From: Aphrocallistes beatrix
Lineage: Eukaryota > Porifera > Hexactinellida > Sceptrulophora > Aphrocallistidae
Assembly: GCA_963281255.1 (NCBI GenBank)
Contig: OY725489.1
Location: 5,518,523-5,582,522, forward strand
Reading direction: 5' to 3'
Length of the DNA stretch: 64,000 nt
A program made the position numbers and the translations under genes. The notes below the pieces were generated by a model, which was not told the origin of the DNA, searched no databases, and was given only the letters and a program-made list of their open reading frames with translations. Below, piece by piece: positions 31,484 to 42,884 of the stretch (position 1 is its first letter; each line of letters starts with the position of its first letter).

Positions 31484-33040
31484 ACCTCAGTAACCAAACT
31501 TAGTGGAACCGATCAGGAATTTACGGAGGATTAGTTACATTTCTACTATTAAGTTCCAATTTATCATACATACGGACGAGATACTTCCTCCATTTTATAA
31601 GATCATCTCCCTACTGGTGCTGCACTCAAATTGTATTACGTTTATTCATACTTTTTTCAAATGTCCAATTTTAGATATAAAACGATAGTTTTACAATATT
31701 GAATGCTTCTCAGTAATATTCATAAACTATCTATTGCGTTCTTATATACACTTCACCTTTCTGAGAATTGCTGATGATATTTCCTATATTATCTCATCAC
31801 CTGGAAGGAAGGGCTAGACCACACATGTCGATACAATTGTAGGCTCAAGCAATGAATATAAATAACAATATCTGCCCTATTATTTATCAGTCCTAACTTG
31901 AAAATCGCAACTCATGGGGTCTTCGCTCATCTGGGGAGGCAGGCCTAACTTGCGCACAGATTTATGGATGGTAGTATATGATTCTGGTCATGTTGATTTA
32001 CACCTACTATTGTTTTATTCTCAGCTTTCAATGACATAAATTGGCTGAGTGCGCAAAACTGAAATTTCTAATTATATAGACGTGGCAATGACGTCTCAAT
32101 CTCGTGGTCTTTCAACATTTTCGTCTTTGGTGTCTGAACTCAATGGAACCATACCTTAAACTATGGATAACAATATTCGCATTAGAAGTTTGTATTCACT
32201 TTTTACTGATTTTAATTGTACCATGGATCAGAATGTAAGAGTCCGAAAAATTTGCGGTAAATGCTTGCATGTTTATTATTCACAATTCTGACTTTTTCGT
32301 GCAGAATAATTAGTTGAAAAGTTTGAAATTTTCAGATATAATAACATATTGGATTGATTATTGAACCGCAATATGTATATATATTTCAATCAATTCCAAA
32401 ATTGATCTTAATGAATTTAGATTGTGAATATAAATTTAATATTGTTTTGACCATTGATAAATGACTTAGTGTTGTATGCGGTCTTCACTTATAGTTAAAA
32501 TGACAATCCTCACAAACTTTTATAATTTCGTTCTCAGAATTTGTTCATTCTATAAGCTTTATGTTACCATAATATAAGCTCTAGGCCTAATGCTTTAAAT
32601 ATTACCGTACAGATTTTCAAATTGATTACCCTCCTCAAAGTTTTAGATGAATACGTCAAAAAAAAGTCAAAAAATATACTCAATTTTGAATAAATTCAGT
32701 AAATCAGGTGACAATGTAAAAATTTGCACTTTTTAACGAAAAACGCTCGGTCGAAATTAAGGATATATATCAATTAAGAGATATCCGATGTCAAATGAAG
32801 TTTCTTAAGATACCAAATAGTTGAATTCGAGGAAAGTTGAAGTATTATTACCTATAGCAACGGAGATTTTGAATTTTTAAAAATGCATCGAGTTCAAATA
32901 GTGGTGTCACTGATGTTAGACGCTCATTTTAACTATTTTGATATACCCGAGTTGACATATATCACAGTTTATGATAATAATTGAGCACAAACCACTTTTC
33001 CATTCATACGTAATACAATGGATGTATACGGAAGCGTTAA
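31484..33040. other. Non-coding right part of duplicated block
   Basis: No gene is seen. The open frame at 32969-33172 crosses the block breakpoint and is not shared with copy 2. Confidence 0.5.
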
Positions 33041-34299
33041 ATATGTGTTTCGTCCCGGCTTGGACTCGTCAGTTGCGTTGCCTCCCGCAATACACTTGAG
33101 ATGGCTGGTGTTTAGTGTTACTTTGTTCAGCCAGTAAATGAGGGAGGAAAGATCGATCGGGTCAAAGTTCATTATATTAGTGGTTTAGGAGGCTCAATTA
33201 ATTGTTTGGATATCCTGATGTTTTTCAATGCAATTAAATGTTGGAGTAAGGCTGTTAATCATTCTAGTAACAGGTTGGTAGTGATCATAAAAATTGGAAA
33301 TGTATATTGCACTATTATTGCTGTTGTCGTTGGAGGATCTTATACGTGACCACCGCACTTCAGAAATGATGCTATCATCTGTCCGGTATATTTTGTTCGC
33401 AACATAAATATCCGTCTTCAGCAGTGCAGATGCAGCCATTAATTCCACATCACTTCCCCAGTTGCATGTGTTATACATACACTTCTCACTAAGATATTCT
33501 GCAGGAGTAGTTGACAAGACCTGACTGAAGTACCAACCAATTGTATCTTTACCATCGCTGAGTATGTATCGACAAATTTCGCCCCGAGCTTGGCGTGATA
33601 CTTCTCACTGCCGGTAATTATCTTGGAAAGGCACCTGAAAAGACAATTACCATCATCTCCAATTGTATCGAGTGTCCATGGCTCAAATAAACTCAAACTA
33701 TGCCCCTATTTATAATATAATTTTAAATTTTGCAAAATTTTTGTAAGTACATGATAAAATAATTATATTACCTTGTATTTCTTTGTTTGAACGTTGGTTG
33801 GGAGATCATGGTTTTTACGCTTTGTCAGTTTGGCTTCTGACCGAGGAAAGTAGGGCCTAGCGAGGTGAAGCGGAATTTTTCTGCTTTTAGAGTCACTGCC
33901 TTCCTTGACGACTAGTGCATGACTATCCGTCAATTCAGTTGTAATAACAGGCCCAATATATTTAGGTTCTGTCTTAGTTCCTGCCATTTTCTTGGCTTTT
34001 CGTATATTCCGAAAAAGAATTGGATCTCCTTGATTGATTTTCGAACTGTTGAAAGAGATCCTATTAAAACAGCTACAATTACCTTCTATTAATGCAAAAT
34101 TACCTGTTTTTCTTCACTTTACCATCAAATACATGTTTCTGCTTTAATTGCTCTTTCAAGATGTTAGCATGAGCATTTGTCCGTGATATAGACCGAGCTT
34201 CCATTAGTGGGCATATCCATTCATCAGGATTTTCGGAGTTGTGGGAGAATGTGTCAGCTCCTTCATCTGGATTGGTTAGAATTTGCATATTGTTTAGAT

Positions 34300-36126
34300 C
34301 AGTGTTTCTTAACCTTTTTAGAACCCCGCACCCCTTCAGCTTTCGAAATCAACTCTCGCACCCCTTTTTAATAAAGGTAGCGTCATTCATGGCACAGTGG
34401 GCATTTTTGGGGGGTGAAATGGAAGTAGGAAAACTATGCAAGATAGAGATACATAATGTATTATTAACCTATAGGATATCAACCCCAAGAAAACGATTTC
34501 TGCAGAAAAGAATAATCTAGCTCATCTCATTAAAAAGTTATGACGTCATCGTATGACGTCATAATCAAAAAATTATAGTTTAAAGCTTTAAAATTCAGTA
34601 ACTAGAGGTAATAGAAGCATTTTATTATGAATCACAAGCACACATTTAGTATACCTACATTCTAATAGTATCTTAATCGAAATATAATGACCCTTTTATT
34701 TTTTGGTAAAATTTCTCATATATCTCAATTATTTTTTATGGGTTATTGCGCGTAAATAGAATTTCTTGGTCGGGAGGTACAGAAGAGTTGTTTTTCTTGT
34801 TAGGTTTCATAGATTTTCTATAGACATTGAGGATAAAATCGTTATTACACATCAGTGGTAAAAATATATATCTTGTATTGAGAGAAAATGACATTTTTCT
34901 GGCAAGGTCTTCGCGATAAAGTTACATACATTCAAATGAAAGTTTGATACTTTGGGCGCCCTCCGGCGGGTCTAAACTATTATTCTTTTTGAAAGTACTA
35001 TTATAACCTACATTTAAAAACCAATGAGAGTTCACGCAACGAAACGCCACAATAAGTTTCAGAACAAAATATGCTGTAGACGCCGAAAGACTCTTATTTT
35101 TAAGTTGTCACATCAGAAACCAGACAAAACAATGGCTTTCAAGGTTTAAATTTGATACTTGAAATATAAATGTTTCAGTATACATTAAAAGAATTCAGCT
35201 TTCGAAGTTCCAAGTGCTAAAAATAAAACAATGAGAATTGATCAATTTTGATAATTCACACAACAGAAATTCCGAATTATCCAGAGCATGCTAATATGCA
35301 TTACCATAACAACCAATACACTTGTTCAATCAGAATGAAATTACGTATATCTAGGTTTGAAACGATGGCGAATTCAATGATAATGATGAAATACAATTCT
35401 GAGAGGTTGAAAAAACTATTCATTATATTGGTAGTAAATATATTAATGTTGAATAGCAAGTCGTTTATGGGGATTTCATTGGTCACATCCGCATACTTTT
35501 TTTTAGTTTTGCGGTTTTCACACAATTCCATATATGGTAATGTCATTGACATCCCTTCCTAGGTTGTGTTTAGGCAGAATGACTACTAGTAAGATCGTTT
35601 AACCATATAGGTCATACTACAGATACACCATATAACTGCTACAAATATAATGAATAGTTTTCGAGATATCAATATACAAGCGCGCTTCGCTTGCTTGCGC
35701 TGCGCAGTTGGTGGACACTTTGTGTCCGCCCCAGGCTCCCTTCGGTCGTCTGCGATCACCTTTTTTAATTATAATTGAGATAACATCTCTACATATGTCT
35801 ATCTTAGTGTTAAAATCTATATCACTCGAGAAAGCACAAAATTTGTCAATTTAAAAATTTTTGATGCGTAATGATGATATTATAACAGAGTCGTCATTTT
35901 TTGAAGATAGTTGCATCATATGTGAGGTATGTTAGTATACAGATTCTATTAAAATTCCAGCCTTCTATCTCCTATAATGACTGGGTTATGCTCGAATAGC
36001 TGTGTTGCTTAACTTTTAAAAATGTGACAATGACGTCATAATTCCATGATGAGTCGACATTTTGCTCTGAGCTCAGAACCTAGTGGAGCAATAGCCAAAA
36101 GACTCCGACATGCCAAAAATCAGCTT

Positions 36127-36185
<59 letters not shown>

Positions 36186-36507
36186 ATCGAGTTTTAATAG
36201 TAAGGATACAAACTGGCCTAACTTGGTATAGAGTCAAAATAGAGTGGACTGTCCAGGTTTAAAAGTCCATGCGTCATTACTCCTTTCAATAAAATGAATT
36301 GATTACACATTATATGATTTTGAAAAAGCACTCCAAGAATACAATAGAATGTGCTAAAGCTAAACAATGCACTTCATTGAATAGGCAAAATGGAGCAAAT
36401 GTGTTAATACTCAGTAAATATTAATCAAGTGGCTATACTTTCTCGCACCCCTTAGAATAGTCCCTCGCACCCCAAGGGGTGCGTGCAACCCCGGTTGAGA
36501 ACCACTG
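34300..36507. mobile_element. 2.2-kb hAT-type element nested in Ginger1 exon
   Basis: The ends CAGTGTTTCTTAACC and GGTTGAGAACCACTG are inverted, and GTTTAGAT is duplicated exactly at 34292-34299 and 36508-36515, the 8 bp typical of hAT. No hAT transposase is present, so it is non-autonomous. It contains a full repeat R copy (35669-36209) with a long (TA)n(GA)n microsatellite. It interrupts Ginger1 exon 3 and is therefore younger than the Ginger1 insertion. Confidence 0.92.
35669..36209 (+). repeat. Repeat R inside the hAT element
   Basis: The head ACAAGCGCGCTTCGCTTGC, a GGTGGACACTTTGTGTCCGCC hairpin and the end TTTTAATAGTAAGGAT are all present. A (TA)n(GA)n microsatellite at 36126-36184 has expanded near its 3' end. 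Confidence 0.7.
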
Positions 36508-37872
36508 GTTTAGATCCTCAATATCTTCAATTTCAACACGTATATTAGTATGAGAAAATAGTTCAATACAGTGAGCTTCTCTGCCATACATCAGGTAAAT
36601 GGTGAGTAATCTGTTGATCTCTTCCAACAAGTATTTGCAGCCAGGACAGCAGCTTGTAATTTGCTCGGCCATTCTTCTCCTGTTTCTTTTACCATTTTAT
36701 GGAGCTTGGTTTTAATTATTTTATTATGTGCTTCGACGAGACCATTACTCTCTGGATGGTAAGCAGTTGTCTTGCGATTATCAGCTCCCAATTTCCTGTG
36801 AAATTCTTGAAACTCCTAATGATATATATTAATTTAACTTTACAATTAAAAAATACTTTTTGGAATTAGTTTTCCTTGCAAAGAGCCACATACCTTGCTA
36901 ACAAACTCAGGACCTTGATCATGCTGGATAACCTGAGGTACTCCTAGAGTAAAATAAATACTCTCCAGCTGTGTCAAAACTTTTCTACTTGTTTTTGTTT
37001 TCAAAGGGCGGACTGCAGAGAATTTACTGAGGTAACATGTTTTTACCAGGAGATGTTTATACCCTTCTTTGTTACCTTGTAAATCGAAAACAAGGTCAAT
37101 ACCAATATGTTTCCAGGGTTGATCTGGGGGAGGGATTGGATGCAGTTTTCTTTGAGAGTGCAGCTTCAGTTTGACAACCATGACAAGTTTTGACCTAAAG
37201 AAGACATACGATATAATTAGTAATGGAATGCAATAACAAGATGTTTACCGATTCCAAAAGTCATCTTCAAGTTGCGAGATATTTGTCAGGAATTATTTGA
37301 TAGTTACGATTACATGATTGCGTGAATGGGAAACTATTTTTGTAATAAGGGATGACTTGAATGAAAGGCATTTATCACAATGTTGAACAAGTGGTATTGA
37401 GTAACTAATTTGGCTTCATGTAAATTCAAATAGCATACTTGATTATCAAAGTCAGGTGATAATACATCGTGATGGTGATAATAATACAGGTGATAATACA
37501 CTATATTTCTATAACTTAATACTTGTTCTAGATAGCTGAGAAATAAAAGTAATGATAAAATGTTAGAATAAAATTGCATTTACCTTGAAAAGTTTATCAT
37601 CTTTTCCGACTACATATTGTGAGGCTTTGACCCGAAAGTTCCTCTTTACCTGACACGTCTTCTTCTTTGATTCGAGAACAGATGTGAGATACACATCTTG
37701 AATAAGGAAGTTCGAGATCGCTCCGTATTCTTCAGTTAACATCTTACGAGCTTTGATCTGCTACTTTAGTCTGTTCTGTCTTTGTTTGGTTTAGTTTGGT
37801 TTGGTTTGTGTTCTGTTTGTAATGCTTCAATGTAGATTTTCGTTATACAAAAATGGACCATTCATGTATATA

Positions 37873-39210
37873 CTACGGGCGTTCAATAAGTCTTAGACCC
37901 TAGTCTCTATAATCGCGTCTAGGCTAGTTCACTATAGCATTACTGGTATATTACTTAGCCACAATACTTGTCTATCAAACGCTACTGAGTTGATAGCGCC
38001 AACTCGTATACTTTTTAATCTGTGCTTATTTATTTACACACTGTTTTGACTATCTTGATAATTTTGATTGAAAATGGAAACTGATTTTAAACTCGAGCAA
38101 AGAGCTTACATCAAAATACGTACACTACTCGGGCGTTCTCCAAGTGATATACTTGCTGACCTCCAGATGGTATATAAATATGACAGTCCATCTTATTCCA
38201 ACGTTAAATACTGGGCGAAGCACTTTCGTGAGGGGCAGGAATCGTTGGAAGATGGCTTCCGGAGCGGTAGGCCCAAATCGGTCAGCTCAAGTGGGAATAT
38301 CCTTGAGGTTAGGCGGTTGGTGGAAGAAGATCCACATATAACTGTGGATGAGATAGCTATGCATCTTGGGATGTCAACGGGAGCAGCTCATGGCATTCTA
38401 GTTGATAAGACGCATGCTAGTAAAGTTGGTCCAGATGGATCCCACACAATCTCACAAATTCCCAAAAGGACCATCGGGTATTGTGTGCTCGCAATCTCCT
38501 AGCGCAGTATGACAATGCTGATCCAAGGAGATTATCTGAAATAATTACGGGAGATGAAACATGGATCAAGTATGACGTGCCCCTTTCTAAAGAAAAAAAC
38601 AAGGTGTGGGTACTGAAGGGAGAGCGGCCTCCGCTTATTCCAAGGCCCGATTTAAGAGACCCGAAGGTTCTCTATTCGATTTTTTTTGATGCACAAGGTC
38701 CAGTAGCCCAAATTATTGTTCCAAAGGGTAAAACAATTAATGGAGAATTTTATGCCTACAACTGTCTATCAGAAGTCGAGAAATACTACTGGGAGCGAAG
38801 GCCTAAGTCTGGACCAAGAGGCCTCAAGCTTCTACATGATAATGCTAGGCCTCACAAAACCAAGCTCGTGAAGTCAGTATTGGAGAGTATGAAGGTAACC
38901 GAGCTAGAGCATCCGCCCTACTCACCAGACCTTGCTCCTTGCGACTTCTGGTTGTTCGCGAGACTAAAGAAAGACCTTGCAGGCAAGCATTTTAAGAACA
39001 GAATCGACCTGGGAAACGCCGTTTGGAGATCCCTAAAGTCCATTCCGCAAGAAGACTACAAACAAGTATTTTTCGACTGGTTATCTCGACTTAAACGGGT
39101 TATAGAGTGTAAGGGTGATTATATCGAGAAAATGTAATGCCATTCTTTTAGATATTTAATGTAATAATGAAATTATAGACATGAGACTAGGACTTTTTGA
39201 ACGCCCGTAG
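37873..39210 (+). mobile_element. Full-length mariner element
   Basis: A 1338-bp element has inverted ends CTACGGGCGTTCAATAAGTC and GACTTTTTGAACGCCCGTAG, with TA on both sides (37871-37872 and 39211-39212). Size, ends and target site are those of an intact mariner; only its transposase is frameshifted. It looks young. Confidence 0.93.
38074..39137 (+). pseudogene. Mariner DD34D transposase, single frameshift
   Basis: From ATG 38074 the paired HTH domains (LEQRAYIKIRTLLG; DGFRSGRPKS linker; ITVDEIAMHLGMS) are open to a frameshift between about 38470 and 38502. The catalytic domain continues one frame over: TGDETWIKYD (first Asp), LLHDNARPH (second Asp) and YSPDLAPCDFWLF (third Asp). I count 34 residues between the second and third Asp, the DD34D spacing of mariner. 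Total length (~354 codons) equals the family norm. An alternative start (TTG at 38068) is unlikely. Confidence 0.92.
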
Positions 39211-39212
39211 TA

Positions 39213-39938
39213 TATCGATCATAGTATCGCTAATACTACTTGTATATTATTCCTAATTGAATGTAAGAATCTCACGCCACAACTAGAATATCCTTGGTTT
39301 ACTAATATAAGGGTGTAAGAATCTCCCGGGTGTGGAAATCTCACGCAACAGACCCTCCAGTCCTTAGTTAAAGGAGTCTATGTATTTAACTAATATACAT
39401 GGTTGTAATGAATTCCCGTCGTGGGTTGATAATTTATTTTTTGGGACGATCAATTTATTAGAAAGCTTCAACTTGGCTATTTCGTAGCTGAAAGCAGAAT
39501 CTTGGTATATCTGTCATGGACCAAAGTGTAAATTGGTCAAGATTTGTGATCTTAGCTAAATCTTGGCTAAACACAACTTGCTCAGCCAAATGTTGGCTTA
39601 AGGTTATTTTTTTGTCTTCAGATTGGATCTAAGAGTGTTTGGCTGGACGAATGTGAAGTATGCGCTTTAGTAGCCAATCAAAACCTGAAATATAAAATAA
39701 AAATCTAATAAAAATAGATATAAGATCTAAAAATCACGAAAATCTAGAGGGGCGTGCCCTGTCATTTACGGTTATCTAGACTATGATTCATTTGATATTT
39801 AGTGCTTCGAACCAAGTAGGAATTTGCGCAAAATTTTGAATAAAGTTACATTCTGAATAATTGCTACAAGTAATATTTCGTGGGTAACTTATTAATAACT
39901 ACGCCATTATAATTATCTTCATGTCACAACCTTCATAC
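39213..39938. other. AT-rich spacer
   Basis: A few GGCTAA/TTGGCT motifs recur at 39565-39600. No gene or delimited repeat is seen. Confidence 0.5.
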
Positions 39939-40102
39939 CATGGGCTTAGCGACCGAATATTATTTGGGGGGGCTTGAGATAATTAGTGGAGCCATTATTT
40001 AGATCAAATTTCTAATTTCAAAGTAATCTATTTATTTTAGGGGGGCCGAGTGAAAGGTTTGGGGGTCCAGGCCCCCCGAGGCCCCCCATGGCTACGCCCA
40101 TG
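39939..40102. mobile_element. hAT MITE with CATGGGCGTAGC ends
   Basis: A 164-bp element has left end CATGGGCTTAGC and inverted right end (GCTACGCCCATG), a G-rich interior (GGGGGGGCTTGAG; GGGGGGCCGAG) and flanks CTTCATAC / CCTCATAC, an 8-bp duplication with one mismatch. Confidence 0.82.
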
Positions 40103-40204
40103 CCTCATACAACATTCTCTTTTTTCACAGGAATCCCATTAATCAGAAACATTAGAATTAATAATAAATACTTGTAACTTTTTGGTTTTAGTCCCTATAT
40201 ACAG

Positions 40205-40737
40205 TTAGAATTTATATATAAATAAAGTAATAAATGTGCGGTCTAAATTGAGGGAGGTGAGCTTTGAGAGAAAATGAATTATAGGATATATTTTTGCACC
40301 GTCAATAACTGGATAGGATTTCGTGTATATAGGGATCATGTATAGATATAGTCGAATGAAAGATCCACATTTTGGATCGAACAATAAGCGAAGAAATTGG
40401 TGAAGTGAAGGTCTAGTATTTGTAGATTCTTTAAAGAAGACAGGATTGAGGCTAGAGTTCCTAGGCAACTTGTGTCCCCCCAATTGAGAGAATTATTCTC
40501 ACTCAAATCTAACTCGACTAGGTTCGTGAAACGTAAGAGAGTTGAGACGCGTTGGAATTTCGTACAGCCTTGAAGTCTCGAAGTTGTTAGGGATTGACAA
40601 ACTGATCCGACTAACTCTTCAAGGATATTGTCTGATATATTAAGAATCGTGGAGAAATCGAGCGTTGACAAAGTGCACGATTTAAGGTGTGTGATCCTAG
40701 AAAATGTATAATCCATACTCCAATCACCAAGCGTTAC
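40205..40737 (-). pseudogene. Leucine-rich-repeat protein fragment
   Basis: The minus-strand frame 40716-40336 contains LRR units: LKSCTLSTLDFSTILNISDN, then LVELDLSENN, and LSSLKNLQILDL. A second frame (to 40205) adds LSKLTSLNLDRTFIT, so a frameshift near 40340 splits one solenoid. Unit length (~24-28 residues) fits RNI/RI-like or generic LRRs; no partner domain is visible. In the upstream direction the frame runs into a SINE tail at 40752. It may be a host gene fragment, one of few non-transposon genes here. Confidence 0.6.
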
Positions 40738-40751
40738 TTTTGAAAGAGAAC

Positions 40752-41125
40752 ATAAAAGTAAAGTAAAGTAAAGTTTATAGATTTATATACCCCCGAATCC
40801 ATGCTAATATGTTCTCAGGGGATTTACAATCTCGTTGAGGTGCTAAACCTATTGATAGTTGCTGACTGAGGTGTATGCAGCATGTGGGTATGTATATGAT
40901 TGCGTTTACAGAGATAAACTCGGCTATCAGTAGGCAAAAAAGATAGCACCTAACTTTACCTTTAGCAAGATGACATCCTTAGTGCTTTCAGCTCACTAAG
41001 GTTCTGCAAGAGTGTAGGCTCAGATTACATTCCGAAGCAAAGTAATTGAGAACAAAATTCAAATGACTAGGGCGAGGTTAGAACCCGTGACCTTCCGTAT
41101 TGGCTGTGACGAGTGGCAGAGTCTG
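40752..41125 (-). mobile_element. tRNA-derived SINE (minus strand)
   Basis: Read on the minus strand: a B-box-like GGTCACGGGTTCTAACC (41077-41093), a conserved body (CTGAGCCTACACTCTTGCAG, GAGCTGAAAGCACTAAGGAT) and a 3' tail of CTTTA repeats (40752-40775). The body matches the plus-strand copy at 60912-61120. The tRNA-like head is diverged upstream of the B box. Confidence 0.75.
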
Positions 41126-41364
41126 ATTTAAGCTTATAAGAGTTCCTGACCATATTTGAGAAGGACAAGATGCACATTTTCCAAAGAGGCAGCAAACGCT
41201 GAGAATGAATTGAGAAGTTATTGTTTCACTGATCTGCTTCCTCAAGTTGTTAAAATAGATATTGGAAAGGATCTTATTCACTATTTCTCTTTATTTAATA
41301 GAGTGTTTAGGACAAGAATACGAACTATCCCATTCAAAAGTTGCAAGATTCAGTAATTCTTAAA

Positions 41365-41562
41365 GTTTTCCAAGGAAAGCTAGAATTCCGAATCTGCTCT
41401 TCTGAAACTTCCAACAGGCAAATGCACTCGACACAAAATGATATAAAGATGCATTGGGGGAGTTAAACCACCCTGATTTAAGTAAGGACTGTAGGCGTTC
41501 AATCGCGGGTCCTGGAACTTGGGTCCATTGTGTATCATTGATAATCCGCTCAAGTTAGCCAT
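41365..41562 (-). other. Possible exon next to the LRR fragment
   Basis: One minus-strand frame stays open for about 58 codons with a protein-like composition (PGPAIERLQSLLKSGWF, then YHFVSSAFACWKF), ending in TAA near 41362. It may be an upstream exon of the LRR gene, but no motif proves it. Confidence 0.25.
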
Positions 41563-41984
41563 GGGAGATGTATTATTGTTGAATAGGAAGAAGAATATAT
41601 TTTATGAATCATATTTGTTAAATTGCACCATATCTCGAAAATCTTAAGATTTAATGTTATCAAATGTATTAGAAGCTAATAGAAAGTCCCTATTATCTAG
41701 CAAATATAGTCAAATTTGACTGTCTAACTGTAATATTGGAGTGTAGCCGAATAAACATCATTACAAATCCCAAATTGTGATAATCAATGATTCGGAACCA
41801 AAAAAGTCTTTTTACCACTACATCATAGCACTGAAATATTGATCAATCTTGCGATGTAGTCACGAAGTTCATCGAACTGTAGACTCTGAATGAGGAGTAT
41901 CCAAAAAATGTTTTAGATTTGGATTTTGAGAAGTTCCTGCGAAATCAACAGCATTCTCTATCATGCCGCGATAAAGACTAATTA

Positions 41985-42098
41985 ATGAAAATATTAGGTA
42001 CTCGTAGATTACATATTAAGTCTATCCCAATATGCGCCATGGCCTTTCTGGTGGGGAAAAAGGTGCTGTTGTCTTCTGGCAGGTGTCGCAAGTTTTTA
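41985..42098 (-). pseudogene. Second Ginger/Gypsy-like integrase exon fragment
   Basis: An acceptor-like CATTTCTTAG is followed by VKTCDTCQKTTAPFSPPERP then, after a one-base shift, AHIGIDL. This is the zinc-ligand to first-Asp segment of the integrase, beginning at the same codon and splice position as exon 2 of the gene at 33194-37742. Only about 35 codons survive. Confidence 0.6.
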
Positions 42099-42356
42099 CC
42101 TAAGAAATGTAAATACACAATGTCGTTAACATATGTTAAAGTAAGCGGTTATTAAATCATTAACAAAGCACAATATAGCTTAGAAATGTATTACCAGCAT
42201 ATATAAATATGGTGTCAGAGTACCCGCATCCGTTGTTAGAATTTATATTTGTCATCATATGGTGGCGCAATAAGGTATATTTGTGGCAAATTTGGTGATT
42301 TTCAGAGGCCGTTTAGGGGCCCTTCTAAGTGTTTTTATTATAATATTTTTTGCATC

Positions 42357-42643
42357 GAACTGAGATGTGAATGGATTAATACGAAATATTTGGAATTTTT
42401 CAGGGAATGTTGCTACATTCCAGTGTTGCTATGGAAACGTGGCTTGGTCAGTTGGGATCATATCTTGAAAATCGCAAAAGCTAGACATTCAAATGTAATT
42501 CCATTTGATAGCCAATATTTTATTTCCTATTAAGTGATAATATATTCTATTTGTCTAAATTCAATGGTTTACGAGATATTCGACAAATTACCAAATATGA
42601 CCAATATGATAAATTTCGTATTAATCCATTCACATCTCAGTTC
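42357..42643. repeat. Perfect 31-bp inverted repeat with 225-bp loop
   Basis: GAACTGAGATGTGAATGG... (42357-42387) and its exact reverse complement (42613-42643) enclose AT-rich non-coding DNA. No target duplication was identified, so a MITE is possible but unproven. Confidence 0.75.
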
Positions 42644-42649
42644 TTGAAC

Positions 42650-42856
42650 CAACTCATTTTGAATGAGTTGGTTGGAATCAACTCATTTGAAATGAGTTGG
42701 TAGGAGTCAACTCATTTGAAATGAGTTGATTCAACCAACTCATTTCAGTGAGCTATCAACTCATTCAACTCATTCATTTGACCACTGCCAACTCATTCAA
42801 CTCATTCAGAAAAATGAGTTGATTTTACCAACTCAAAATGAGTTGATACAGCCCTG
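42650..42856. repeat. AACTCATT/AATGAGTT repeat ending in hAT-like terminus
   Basis: About a dozen direct and inverted AACTCATT motifs lead to the end GAGTTGATACAGCCCTG, the same terminus as the MITE at 31258-31483. It is probably an expanded, left-truncated member of that family. Confidence 0.65.
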
Positions 42857-42884
42857 CATTTTAGTTTGCCGACTATACTAGGTA

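Larger units (their letters stand above)
26481..33040 (+). repeat. 6.6-kb duplicated block, copy 1
   Basis: From CATTGTTTTCGTAGTTGTC to GTATACGGAAGCGTTAA this block matches 51504-57285 in the same orientation, with long runs free of mismatches. Copy 1 has an extra 523-bp MITE (30020-30542). Copy 2 lacks about 275 bases found here around 31315-31588. The left breakpoint falls inside the transposase gene, so the block is a segmental duplication or a 5'-anchored partial element rather than a clean transposon unit. Confidence 0.9.
33194..37742 (-). pseudogene. Ginger1-type transposase gene: integrase plus OTU protease, with introns
   Basis: Five minus-strand exons with GT-AG borders can be traced. 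(1) 37742-37584, N-terminal helices. (2) 37194-36894, zinc-ligand VKTCHGCQ, then after a frameshift the integrase core with GIDLV (first Asp) and QHDQGPEFVSK (second Asp). (3) 36815-34104, starting EFQEFHRKLG, with YHPESNGLVEAHN (catalytic Glu), a frameshift at YLMYGREA, and a 2.2-kb hAT element at 34300-36507. (4) 34060-33772, with KYIGPVITTELTDSHALVV, a GPY/F-like module. (5) 33705-33194, an OTU cysteine protease: DDGNCLFRCLS (Asp and Cys), a frameshift, GSDVELMAASALL and FYDHYQPV (His). A Gypsy-like integrase with GPY/F plus a C-terminal OTU domain matches the Ginger1 DNA transposons of Bao, Kapitonov and Jurka. No TIR or CCGG/CCGT duplication was found. Confidence 0.78.

Noticed and set aside
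32969..33172. Extra exon of the Ginger1 gene
   Set aside because: The frame crosses the breakpoint of the duplicated block at 33040, so half of it is unrelated sequence.
35248..35562. 104-codon ORF with hydrophobic segments on both strands
   Set aside because: It lies within a non-autonomous hAT element, both strands are equally open, and no motif is present.
33194..37742. LTR retrotransposon or endogenous retrovirus
   Set aside because: An integrase is present, but no reverse transcriptase, RNase H, gag or LTRs are seen, while GT-AG introns and an OTU domain fit Ginger1.
42249..42533. 94-codon plus-strand ORF
   Set aside because: It crosses the 31-bp inverted repeat and has no motif or second copy.
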